A DNA stretch of 64,000 nucleotides from the NCBI RefSeq assembly GCF_004216715.1, contig NZ_SGXG01000001.1:2712501-2776500 (forward strand). The letters run 5' to 3'. The number at the start of each line of letters is the position of its first letter. Position 1 is the stretch's first letter. The stretch comes from Cecembia calidifontis (lineage in GTDB: Bacteria; Bacteroidota; Bacteroidia; Cytophagales; Cyclobacteriaceae). The notes below the pieces were generated by a model. It saw nothing but the letters and a program-made list of their open reading frames with translations. It made no database searches and was not told where the DNA came from. Made by a program: the position numbers and the translations under genes. Shown here in pieces: positions 15,858 to 23,863 of this stretch.

Positions 15858-18488
15858 TTACCCAAATTTGGCCAAAGCCTCTTCCAAGGTTTTGATCTTG
15901 GCCTCTGCATCTGCCTGCTTTTTCTTCTCGTTTTCTACCACGGCTGCCGGTGCCCCTGTCACGAAACGCTCATTGCTGAGTTTCTTCACCACAGAATTCA
16001 GGAAGCCTTTGGTATATTCCAGTTCCCTAAGCAGGTTTTCTTTTTCTTTTTCCACGTCAATCTGTTCGCCAAGCGGGATAAAGCATTCATCAGCCTTCAC
16101 AACAAAGCTCACTGCATTGTCCACCTTTTTCCCAAAAGCCAGTTCCGAAAGGTTGGCCAGTTTCCTCAATACTGACTCGAAACTGCTGTAAAGTTCAGGC
16201 TGCTTGGTGTTTACTGTCAAAGCGAAGGCTTCTTTTGGGGAAATTCCTTTGGAAGAACGGATATTTCGGATCTGGGATACCACTTCGAAAATCTGAGCTG
16301 CTTCTGCAATTGGTTTGGCATCGAAAGCTTTTGCTTTTGGCCAGGCTGCAACGATCAATGCTTCAGAAACTGTTCTTTCTTTGATCTGATGCCAAAGTTC
16401 CTCCGTAAGGAATGGCATAAAGGGATGTAGGATTTTCAGGATATCCTCAAAGAATAGAATGGTCTTGTCATACGTAGCCCTATCGATTGGCTGCTGGTAG
16501 GCTGGTTTGATCATTTCCAGGTACCAGGAGCAGAAATCATCCCAAACCAGTTTGTACGTCGTCATCAGGGCATCTGAAATCCTGAATTTGCTGAAATGGT
16601 CTTCAATTTCTGTCAATGCCTCGTTGAACCGGTTTTCAAACCAATGAATGGCGGCTACATTTTCAGCTCCAGAAGCTGTTTCGTCGATTTCCCAGCCTTT
16701 CACCAATCGGAAAGCATTCCAGATTTTATTGGCAAAGTTCCTGCCCTGTTCCACCAACTTTTCGTCAAATGGCAGGTCATTACCGGCAGGAGAGGAAAAG
16801 AGCATGCCTGTTCGCACTCCGTCCGCGCCATAATTGGCGATCAGATCCAACGGATCCGGAGAGTTGCCCAAAGACTTGGACATTTTTCTGCCCAGTTTGT
16901 CCCTTACGATACCGGTCAGGTACACATTTTTGAAAGGTTTGTCACCCAGGTATTCGTAACCTGCAATGATCATTCTGGCCACCCAGAAGAAAAGGATTTC
17001 AGGGGCGGTGACCAGGTCATTGGTAGGGTAGTAGTATTTCAGGTCTTCATTGGGTTTGCCTGTGGTGAAGACATCTGTGTCAAAAACTGAGATTGGCCAC
17101 AACCAGGAGGAGAACCATGTGTCCAGCACGTCTTCGTCTTGTCTGAGGTCTTCAAGCTTGTAAGAAGTGTGGAATTTTTCATTGGCTAAGGAAAGGGCCT
17201 CTTCCTTGGTTTTGGCCACGACAAATTCCCCATTGGGCAGGTAGAAAGCCGGAATCTGATGCCCCCACCAAAGCTGACGGGAAATACACCAATCCCTGAC
17301 ATTCTCCATCCATACCCTGTACATGTTTTTGAATTTTGGAGGATGGAGCTGAATTACGTCATCCATAACCGCTTTCAGGGCTGGTTTGGTGATTTCTTCC
17401 ATTTTCAGGAACCATTGAAGCGAAAGTTTGGGCTCAATGACCGCATCAGTTCTTTCAGAATGGCCTACATTCGATTTATAATCCTCGATTTTATCAAGCT
17501 GACTGGCTTCTTCCAGTAATTTGCCGATTTTCTTTCTGGCAATAAACCTGTCTTCTCCGACCAGAATCTGCGCCTTTTCATTCAAAGTACCATCATCATT
17601 CAAAATATCGATGACTTCCAATTTGTGTTTGATGCCCAGTTCATAGTCATTGATGTCGTGGGCAGGGGTTACTTTCAGGCAACCTGTACCAAACTCCATG
17701 TCCACGTACTCATCCTCAATGATAGGGATGGCCCTGTTGATCAGGGGAATAATAGCTTTTTTGCCCTTTAGGTGGGAAAATCTTGGGTCGTTTGGATTGA
17801 TACAGATAGCGACATCTGCCATGATCGTTTCGGGGCGTGTGGTAGCGATGGTCAAGAAATCCTCAGAGCCTTCGATTCTGTATTTGATGTAATACAGCTT
17901 GGACTGGATTTCCTTCATAATCACCTCATCGTCCGATAGGGCGGTTTTACCCTGAGGGTCCCAATTGACCATCCTGACACCTCGATAGATTTTCCCTTTA
18001 TTATAAAGATCAACGAAAACAGAAATTACTGCATCACTGAGGTCTGGATCCATGGTGAATTTGGTGCGGTCCCAGTCACAGGAAGCCCCCAGTTTCTTCA
18101 ATTGCTCAAGGATAATACCCCCGTATTTCTCCTTCCATTCCCAGGCATATTTAAGGAACTCTTCTCTGCTAAGGGATTTTTTGTCAATGCCTCTTTCTTT
18201 CAGCATGGCGACAACTTTGGCTTCTGTAGCAATGGAAGCGTGGTCCGTACCGGGTACCCAGCAGGCATTTTTGCCCTCCATTCTTGCTTTTCTGACCAAA
18301 ACATCCTGAATGGTATTGTTGAGCATATGCCCCATATGGAGCACTCCTGTCACATTGGGTGGCGGAATGACGATAGTATAAGGTTCTTTGCTATGATCAA
18401 CATGGGAGGAGAAAAATTTGTGCTCCATCCAGTACTGGTACCACTTGGCCTCAGCGGCTTCAGGATTGTATTTGGTAGCTAATGACAT
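15858..18488 (-). CDS. valS: Valyl-tRNA synthetase
   Basis: This 876-residue class I enzyme charges tRNA-Val. It shows the HIGH-type motif HMGH (51-54) in PPPNVTGVLHMGHML, an editing domain (TTRPETIMADVA), the KMSKS motif in GRKMSKSLGN, the anticodon-binding domain, and the C-terminal coiled-coil arm typical of ValS. ATG 18488 is chosen because a TAATTTTG -7 element at 18520-18527 would place the transcript start near the alternative start at 18515. It is monocistronic with a terminator behind it. Confidence 0.96.
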   Translation of the reverse strand: MSLATKYNPEAAEAKWYQYWMEHKFFSSHVDHSKEPYTIVIPPPNVTGVLHMGHMLNNTIQDVLVRKARMEGKNACWVPGTDHASIATEAKVVAMLKERGIDKKSLSREEFLKYAWEWKEKYGGIILEQLKKLGASCDWDRTKFTMDPDLSDAVISVFVDLYNKGKIYRGVRMVNWDPQGKTALSDDEVIMKEIQSKLYYIKYRIEGSEDFLTIATTRPETIMADVAICINPNDPRFSHLKGKKAIIPLINRAIPIIEDEYVDMEFGTGCLKVTPAHDINDYELGIKHKLEVIDILNDDGTLNEKAQILVGEDRFIARKKIGKLLEEASQLDKIEDYKSNVGHSERTDAVIEPKLSLQWFLKMEEITKPALKAVMDDVIQLHPPKFKNMYRVWMENVRDWCISRQLWWGHQIPAFYLPNGEFVVAKTKEEALSLANEKFHTSYKLEDLRQDEDVLDTWFSSWLWPISVFDTDVFTTGKPNEDLKYYYPTNDLVTAPEILFFWVARMIIAGYEYLGDKPFKNVYLTGIVRDKLGRKMSKSLGNSPDPLDLIANYGADGVRTGMLFSSPAGNDLPFDEKLVEQGRNFANKIWNAFRLVKGWEIDETASGAENVAAIHWFENRFNEALTEIEDHFSKFRISDALMTTYKLVWDDFCSWYLEMIKPAYQQPIDRATYDKTILFFEDILKILHPFMPFLTEELWHQIKERTVSEALIVAAWPKAKAFDAKPIAEAAQIFEVVSQIRNIRSSKGISPKEAFALTVNTKQPELYSSFESVLRKLANLSELAFGKKVDNAVSFVVKADECFIPLGEQIDVEKEKENLLRELEYTKGFLNSVVKKLSNERFVTGAPAAVVENEKKKQADAEAKIKTLEEALAKFG

Positions 18489-18519
18489 TGTAAGAAGAGG
18501 TTTTTTAAAACTCAAGCCG

Positions 18520-18527
18520 CAAAATTA
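18520..18527 (-). promoter_or_regulatory. Bacteroidota -7 element of valS
   Basis: TAATTTTG on the minus strand matches TAnnTTTG at all fixed positions, 32 bases upstream of the chosen ATG. No clear TTTG is present at the -33 spacing. Confidence 0.45.
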
Positions 18528-18645
18528 AGATAAAAATGGTTTGGAACCACTATAGAAACAAAAGCAAACCACATATCTTATTCAATAATCCATTTTTCAA
18601 AAACAGAGAAAAATTTTATATATTTAGTTTTTAAACAAATCCCCT

Positions 18646-19161
18646 ATGTTGCATTTACTTTGGTTTCTGTTGAATCTAGCATTGGGCATAGGCCTAGTCA
18701 TACTCTTTTTTGATTGGCTTGGCTTTGTAAAAAGTAGATTTGGTTGGTTTGCGGCAATCTTTGTGGGTATAATTTCTATTCATGCCATTTCCCCACAAAA
18801 AGAAAAATTAAATCAACAAATAGAAATTGTCATGAGGGGGGCAAGTCAAGGGCAGTTGATTGAATGCCCCAAAGCTAATTTTGAGAAGGCCCTTCTGGAT
18901 AGTAATCTCATACAAAGTATCATTTTAACCTATTTCACCTGCTTACCCGAAGAAGGTCAGAGAACATATCATGTTGATCCTCAGTATATCGACCTTCAGG
19001 GTTTTCAATTGGGGTTCCATTGGCAGACTTTGGATTTTTTGAAATTGGAAGATAATCCAGGCTTTGAAGAATCCTATAAAGTAAGGGGAAACCTGGAATG
19101 GAGGCTTTTGGGAATGACATTGTATGTCCAAAAAAAGGAATTCCTAGTGAACTTGTCTTAA
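18646..19161 (+). CDS. Unknown protein with two N-terminal membrane segments
   Basis: I do not recognise this 171-residue protein. It starts with hydrophobic segments at about residues 3-24 and 33-50, followed by a soluble part of about 120 residues. One Cys-containing patch is QLIECPKANF and another is TYFTCLPEEGQ. The soluble part has the look of a small alpha/beta or beta domain, perhaps outside the membrane. A weak -7 element (TATATTTA, near 18618) and a strong shared terminator support a real single gene. Confidence 0.6.
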   Translation: MLHLLWFLLNLALGIGLVILFFDWLGFVKSRFGWFAAIFVGIISIHAISPQKEKLNQQIEIVMRGASQGQLIECPKANFEKALLDSNLIQSIILTYFTCLPEEGQRTYHVDPQYIDLQGFQLGFHWQTLDFLKLEDNPGFEESYKVRGNLEWRLLGMTLYVQKKEFLVNLS

Positions 19162-19163
19162 AA

Positions 19164-19208
19164 AAAACCGGTATCCTTTAAGTATTGGAATAAAAGGATA
19201 CCGGTTTT
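19164..19208. terminator. Bidirectional terminator
   Basis: AAAACCGGTATCCTTT (19164-19179) and AAAGGATACCGGTTTT (19193-19208) form a perfect 16-bp stem. It lies between converging genes, three bases after one stop and three bases after the other. Confidence 0.85.
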
Positions 19209-19211
19209 CAC

Positions 19212-19415
19212 TCATTCTTCGATTTCAAAAGTGATTTTCACATTGACCCTGTATTGACTGATTTCTCCATTGGTAACAGTTGCACTTTGTTCCTGGACAT
19301 AGACAGATCTGATATGTTTAACTGTTTTGGAGGCATGAGCAACCGCATTTCTTGCTGCATCTTCCCAACCTTTGTTGGAATTTGCTAATACTTCGATAAC
19401 TTTTAATACTCCCAT
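19212..19415 (-). CDS. Dodecin family protein
   Basis: This 67-residue protein matches dodecin, a small protein that forms a hollow dodecamer binding flavin or CoA. It shows the start VLKVIEVLANSNKGWEDAAR, the helix AARNAVAHASKTVK, and the strand QYRVNVKITFEIE. Length and strand-helix-strand-strand order fit. The flavin-stacking aromatic typical of archaeal dodecins is not obvious, so ligand type is open. It is a single gene. Confidence 0.88.
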   Translation of the reverse strand: MGVLKVIEVLANSNKGWEDAARNAVAHASKTVKHIRSVYVQEQSATVTNGEISQYRVNVKITFEIEE

Positions 19416-19727
19416 AGTGCATGAGTTAAAATTGTGAAAATTAAAGTTTTATAGTTATGTAAGTTACTGAATATAAGTTGTTTTTGCAATTTTTAGCAAG
19501 GCTGATTCGATGACTGAACAAAATAAGTTTGCCTTAATTTTATTTTGTTTTTTATAAATTATTAAAATTAAATTTCTCTTCCATCGGGATTGGGTAAATG
19601 ATTCCCATAAGGGAAGTATAGATTACAAGGGTTGATTGAATTCTCAATGAAGCCTTTGCCACTTCTTTCAGGTTTTTATCTTCTACCTGAAAACTCTACC
19701 TTTGCAGGGTCAAAAAAACTTTTGCAG
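19416..19727. other. Intergenic region between dodecin and fumarylacetoacetase
   Basis: This divergent 312-base AT-rich region holds no convincing gene. Its right end carries the TACCTTTG promoter element of the fumarylacetoacetase gene. Confidence 0.6.
19697..19704 (+). promoter_or_regulatory. Bacteroidota -7 element of fumarylacetoacetase
   Basis: TACCTTTG is a full match to TAnnTTTG, 23 bases upstream of ATG 19728. It supports that start over an earlier in-frame one. The -33 region is only T-rich. Confidence 0.55.
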
Positions 19728-20999
19728 ATGAGTAGCCCAAATATAACACCCCTGACCTCCTGGGTACAGGTAGCCAAAGATTCAGATTTCACCATTTACA
19801 ATTTGCCTTTTGGTATTTTTCAAAATAAGAGGCTTTCTCCCAGAATTGGGATCGCCATTGGAGATAAGATCGTAGATCTTTCAGTATTGCATGAGGAGGG
19901 CTTTTTTTCTGAACTTTCTCAATTGCCCAATGACATCTTTGTAAGAGATGCTCTGAATGATTTTATCGCACTGGGTAAACCAGTTACCAGAAAAGTCAGA
20001 GAAATTGTCCAAAACTTGTTGAAAGAGGACAATGAACATCTCCGTGAGCATACTTGCCGTGGGAAGGCCATGGTGAACCGCAACGAGGCACAGATGTTGA
20101 TGCCGGTTAAGGTGGGGGATTATACTGACTTTTACAGCAGTATGGAACATGCCACCAATGTGGGTATGATGTTCCGTGATCCGGAAAATGCGCTGCTTCC
20201 GAACTGGAAACATCTTCCAGTAGGCTATCATGGAAGATCGTCTTCGATTATTCCTTCCGGAGTTCCTTTTTATAGGCCTAAAGGACAGTTTAAAGACGCC
20301 AATATGGAAAAACCCGAGTTTGGACCTACTAGAAGGTTGGATTTTGAATTGGAGATGGCATTTATTACCGGTGGCCCTACTAAGATGGGAGACAGTATCA
20401 GTACGGAAGACGCAGAAGATTACATTTTTGGTATGGTACTTTTCAATGACTGGTCAGCGAGAGACATTCAGGCTTGGGAATATGTGCCATTAGGTCCTTT
20501 TTTAGGGAAAAATTTTGCTTCCAGCATCTCTCCATGGGTAGTGACATTAGAGGCTTTAGAACCTTTTAGAGTGGCAGGTCCAAAGCAGGACCCGGAGGTT
20601 TTGCCCTATTTGCAATGTAAAAAGGACCACGCTTTTGATATACAGTTGGAAGTATATATTCAACCCGAAGGCATGAAAGCCACCAAGGTATGTAAATCGA
20701 ATTTTAAATACATGTATTGGAACATTGCGCAGCAACTGGCACACCATACGGTCAACGGCTGCAATATCAATGTTGGGGACATGATGGCATCGGGTACCAT
20801 TTCAGGTCCTACTGAGGACAGTTACGGTTCCATGCTGGAACTTGCTTGGAAAGGTACCAAACCGGTACAATTGGAAGAAGGGGGAGAAAGGAAATTTATT
20901 GAAGATGGGGATACCGTCATTATGAAAGGATTTGCAGAAAAAGATGGAATAAGAGTAGGATTCGGAGAAGTATCCAGTAAAGTCCTTCCTGCTAAATAA
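19728..20999 (+). CDS. fahA: Fumarylacetoacetase
   Basis: This 423-residue enzyme hydrolyses 4-fumarylacetoacetate to fumarate and acetoacetate, the last step of tyrosine degradation. N-terminal FAH domain: DSDFTIYNLPFGIF. Catalytic domain: YTDFYSSMEHATNVG, LPVGYHGRSSSIIPSG, FELEMAFI, LFNDWSARDIQAWEY and GTISGPTEDSYGSMLEL. All are typical. No other Tyr-catabolic gene is adjacent; a phenylalanine hydroxylase lies at 61702. The start follows a -7 promoter element. Confidence 0.95.
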   Translation: MSSPNITPLTSWVQVAKDSDFTIYNLPFGIFQNKRLSPRIGIAIGDKIVDLSVLHEEGFFSELSQLPNDIFVRDALNDFIALGKPVTRKVREIVQNLLKEDNEHLREHTCRGKAMVNRNEAQMLMPVKVGDYTDFYSSMEHATNVGMMFRDPENALLPNWKHLPVGYHGRSSSIIPSGVPFYRPKGQFKDANMEKPEFGPTRRLDFELEMAFITGGPTKMGDSISTEDAEDYIFGMVLFNDWSARDIQAWEYVPLGPFLGKNFASSISPWVVTLEALEPFRVAGPKQDPEVLPYLQCKKDHAFDIQLEVYIQPEGMKATKVCKSNFKYMYWNIAQQLAHHTVNGCNINVGDMMASGTISGPTEDSYGSMLELAWKGTKPVQLEEGGERKFIEDGDTVIMKGFAEKDGIRVGFGEVSSKVLPAK

Positions 21000-21042
21000 T
21001 CCACAATTATCCAAGATCAGTAACCTCTGAAAGCAATAGCTG

Positions 21043-21369
21043 TCAGAGGGCCTGCTGACCATTCCTTTACAAGTCAACAAGTTATTTGGTAAACTGAAAC
21101 ATTTCTTGGAACTGGGTGGAGGTACGACATTCATTTATTATAGGGAACGTCTCAATGACTGGAACAATGGAGAGCCCAGGGTACATTAAGATTTCGATTT
21201 TATTCTGAATTCTGGAGATACCCCGGCCTTTATCGGAACTTTGAATTTTGGATAAAGAAGGATTCCCGTGGATGGTGGATTTACATTTAAAGCCAACCTC
21301 AATCCAATCTTTAACCATAATGGTTTCTGGCCGCTTTGGGTAGGGATTGGTTTTGGATACGTATTTTAG
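21043..21369 (+). pseudogene. Remnant of an outer-membrane beta-barrel protein gene (C-terminal part)
   Basis: One plus frame encodes LTIPLQVNKLFGKLKHFLEL and continues through GGGTTFIYY, a TAA stop at 21187, FIGTLNFG, a second TAA at 21253, and GGFTFKANLNPIFNHNGFWP, ending in GIGFGYVF and TAG at 21367. The pieces are in one frame and look like the C-terminal strands of a Bacteroidota beta-barrel. The N-terminal part is absent. Two in-frame stops and missing 5' end make it a decayed gene. Its end overlaps the converging nitrilase-family gene by four bases. Confidence 0.65.
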
Positions 21370-22496
21370 AAATCCATATTCCAAATACCGGCTTTTTCAG
21401 CAGCATGTAAATGAATTAGTTCTCCATTTCGGATAAAGAAGGGTTGTCCATCAGTACCTAAATCCCACAAATGCCCTCTCAGGAATACATTGGCGCCATT
21501 TTTAGCTCCTGATTTTCCAATTCTTCCAGGGAGGGCATATTTTTTCCAGGCTTCCTTTTCGGATATTTTCCCGATATCACTCAAATCCACATCATTTGGA
21601 GCGGGGGCACCATTATAGCCCGCCCAGGGAACATCCATCGCACCATCAATGGCACAATAGGAATTGACCAAAACCAAATCCACCCCTTCGATAGCTTCAT
21701 AAGCCTCCGGATACCATGAGTCTGCACAGACCAAAATGGCCACTTTGGCCATTGGAAGATCAAAACTTGGAATGCCAGACGGAGTAGATGCAGTGATAAA
21801 TGGCTTTTCCGACTCGATGGGAAATGCCTTTTTGATGACTTGGGGAAAAATACTGCCATCAGGACCAAAAAGAAAGGAGCTGTTATAAAGTGCGGCTTCT
21901 TTTTTTACAACAATTTGATTGTCAACTATCTGTGGATCCGGTAAATTAATAGAACCCGCATTTATAAACACCTGGTATTTTTTAGACAGTGTTAAAAAGC
22001 ATTTTTCGTAGGCTTTTGCCATTTGATTTGACTTCATTCTGAAGAGGGTGGAGGCTATTCTGTCCCCTTCATTTTTTGACAAAGGATAGTGTTTGATAAA
22101 TTCAAATGGATTGGTCAAAACCAGTTGAGCCATTGCCCAAGTCAGGGTAGTACTCTTTGCCACTGAAGGTTTTTCTTCCAAAATAACCAACCAGGTTCCG
22201 AGGTACTCAGGGAGCAATACAATGGTGTTTTTTTTGAAAAATCCTGCCTCTTTGGCTTTTTCAAAATAGTATTCCATTTTTTGAAAAAACCTTTCTTCAG
22301 ATAAATAATCAGTCTCTTCCATATAAGGTTGTATGCCGACCACATTTCCCCGAATGCTGTCTGTCAAGGGTGGGCTGAGGTTCTCCACATGGCTGATATG
22401 GGCCTCTACCTCTGGTAAGCCCTTTAAGTTTCCCGTATTGGCCCAAATGGTCCATAATAGGAGTATGATCAATAAAGCGAAAGCTAGTTTTTTCAT
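21366..22496 (-). CDS. Nitrilase-superfamily carbon-nitrogen hydrolase, exported
   Basis: This 376-residue protein has an N-terminal signal or anchor helix (residues 3-19). The nitrilase triad is Glu97 (LLPEYLG), Lys222/223 (QVIKKAFP) and Cys257 (LVCADSW). It hydrolyses an amide or nitrile; the substrate is unknown. It is longer than cytosolic members (about 270-300), with an inserted segment around 105-165. Its start overlaps the stop of the flavin amine oxidase gene by four bases, so the two may act on the same compound. Confidence 0.82.
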   Translation of the reverse strand: MKKLAFALLIILLLWTIWANTGNLKGLPEVEAHISHVENLSPPLTDSIRGNVVGIQPYMEETDYLSEERFFQKMEYYFEKAKEAGFFKKNTIVLLPEYLGTWLVILEEKPSVAKSTTLTWAMAQLVLTNPFEFIKHYPLSKNEGDRIASTLFRMKSNQMAKAYEKCFLTLSKKYQVFINAGSINLPDPQIVDNQIVVKKEAALYNSSFLFGPDGSIFPQVIKKAFPIESEKPFITASTPSGIPSFDLPMAKVAILVCADSWYPEAYEAIEGVDLVLVNSYCAIDGAMDVPWAGYNGAPAPNDVDLSDIGKISEKEAWKKYALPGRIGKSGAKNGANVFLRGHLWDLGTDGQPFFIRNGELIHLHAAEKAGIWNMDF

Positions 22497-23857
22497 TTTT
22501 TATGAGCTCCTTCGCTCAGGTTTAGAATTATGTTTTCAGCGGCCTGTTCTCCTGACCTGACAGCACCTTCTATGTACCCGAACCATATTTTTGAAGCTTC
22601 TGTACCTGCCCAATAAATATTCCCTTCAGTTTTGGAATAGGCATCCTGAAAACCGGTCCATGCTCCCGTAGGGTAAAGCCCCGCATAGCAACCCCGACTC
22701 CAGGCCTCATCCGTCATGGTGAAATCTTCATAGCTTATTGGATGGGCTGCATCCCTGCCATAATAGCAAACAAGTTTATCCAACATCAGTTTTTTCCTTT
22801 CCTCCTTACTTTTTTGGAAGTATTCCCGGGCCCTTTTTCCAATTGTAAAACCCAGAATGATCCCGTATTTACCATCTTTGGGAGAGGTGTCAAACATGGA
22901 TTGAAAAGGAGAGTGACCGTCTGCGAATGCCTGTCCGCTAAATCCAGAATCTCTCCAAAAAGGTCTTTGATAAATCATAAAACATTTGCCCACTTGTCCC
23001 ATGGCAATCCGGTCCATGACCTGTCTTTTTTCGACTGATAACATGGGCTGGAATTCAATTTTTGCTGCAAGGGGTGGAGGAATGGCTATAATGATCCTTT
23101 TAGCAGTAAAAGAAAAATCCCTGCCGGTCACCAGGTAATCGTCCTTTTCTTTTGTGATTTTTTCAACAGGGTGGTTGAAGTAAATCCTTTCCTTAAATGG
23201 AATTGCCATTTTCTCAATGATGGTCTGCATACCGCCTACTATCCTGTGAAGCTGTGCGCCGTTTTTGATATTGATCAGGGTGTTAAGGTCTCTCCCGGAT
23301 TTGATGTAGAAAAGACCGTGAAGTAAGGAAATTTCATTCAGTTCGGAAGCAAAAACAGTTTCAAGTGCCAAGGTGATTACTTTCCGGCAGGCAAAGGTTT
23401 TACAATTTGATGTGACAAAAGCCCCAAGTGTGATGCTGTCAAATTCCATTGCTTTAGGATGGTTCCAAGGGCTATCCAATGGAATGCTTTTGGCCATTCT
23501 TTCCAGTTTTTTGAGTACATAATCCAGATTGAGCAAGGAGAGTATGTCCATTTTGGGGATCAATCCTTTGAACTTTTTGACTTTTTGGTCCAAATCAAGG
23601 AGGTTGAAACCCTCATCGTAAGTTTCAAAATACTCGATTCCAAATTCTTCACAGAGTGCATACATGCGGTCATGGCTCGGGCCGATCCATTGCCCTCCAA
23701 AATCAAGATAAAGGTCCTGATTAAGTTGCTTGGTAAAAACCCTTCCCCCAAGCCTTTCCCTGGCTTCCAGAACAATAAATGGGATATTGGCTTCAAATAG
23801 CTTTTTGGCTGCGGCAATTCCCGAAAAGCCAGCGCCTATAACAATCACCTGATTCAT
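22493..23857 (-). CDS. FAD-dependent amine oxidase
   Basis: This 454-residue flavoprotein has the Rossmann motif VIGAGFSGIAAAKKL at the N-terminus, the GG doublet region ARERLGGRVFT, and the C-terminal FAD signature IYWAGTEASKIWFGYIEGAV, matching monoamine oxidase-type enzymes. It would oxidise an amine to an imine, making hydrogen peroxide. No signal peptide is seen, unlike both neighbours. It lies six bases after the GH95 gene and overlaps the nitrilase-family gene. Confidence 0.88.
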   Translation of the reverse strand: MNQVIVIGAGFSGIAAAKKLFEANIPFIVLEARERLGGRVFTKQLNQDLYLDFGGQWIGPSHDRMYALCEEFGIEYFETYDEGFNLLDLDQKVKKFKGLIPKMDILSLLNLDYVLKKLERMAKSIPLDSPWNHPKAMEFDSITLGAFVTSNCKTFACRKVITLALETVFASELNEISLLHGLFYIKSGRDLNTLINIKNGAQLHRIVGGMQTIIEKMAIPFKERIYFNHPVEKITKEKDDYLVTGRDFSFTAKRIIIAIPPPLAAKIEFQPMLSVEKRQVMDRIAMGQVGKCFMIYQRPFWRDSGFSGQAFADGHSPFQSMFDTSPKDGKYGIILGFTIGKRAREYFQKSKEERKKLMLDKLVCYYGRDAAHPISYEDFTMTDEAWSRGCYAGLYPTGAWTGFQDAYSKTEGNIYWAGTEASKIWFGYIEGAVRSGEQAAENIILNLSEGAHKK

Positions 23858-23863
23858 TGTTTT

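Noticed and set aside
21082..21384. 100-codon minus frame in the gap after fumarylacetoacetase
   Set aside because: It is the shadow of the plus-strand barrel remnant, which explains the sequence better.
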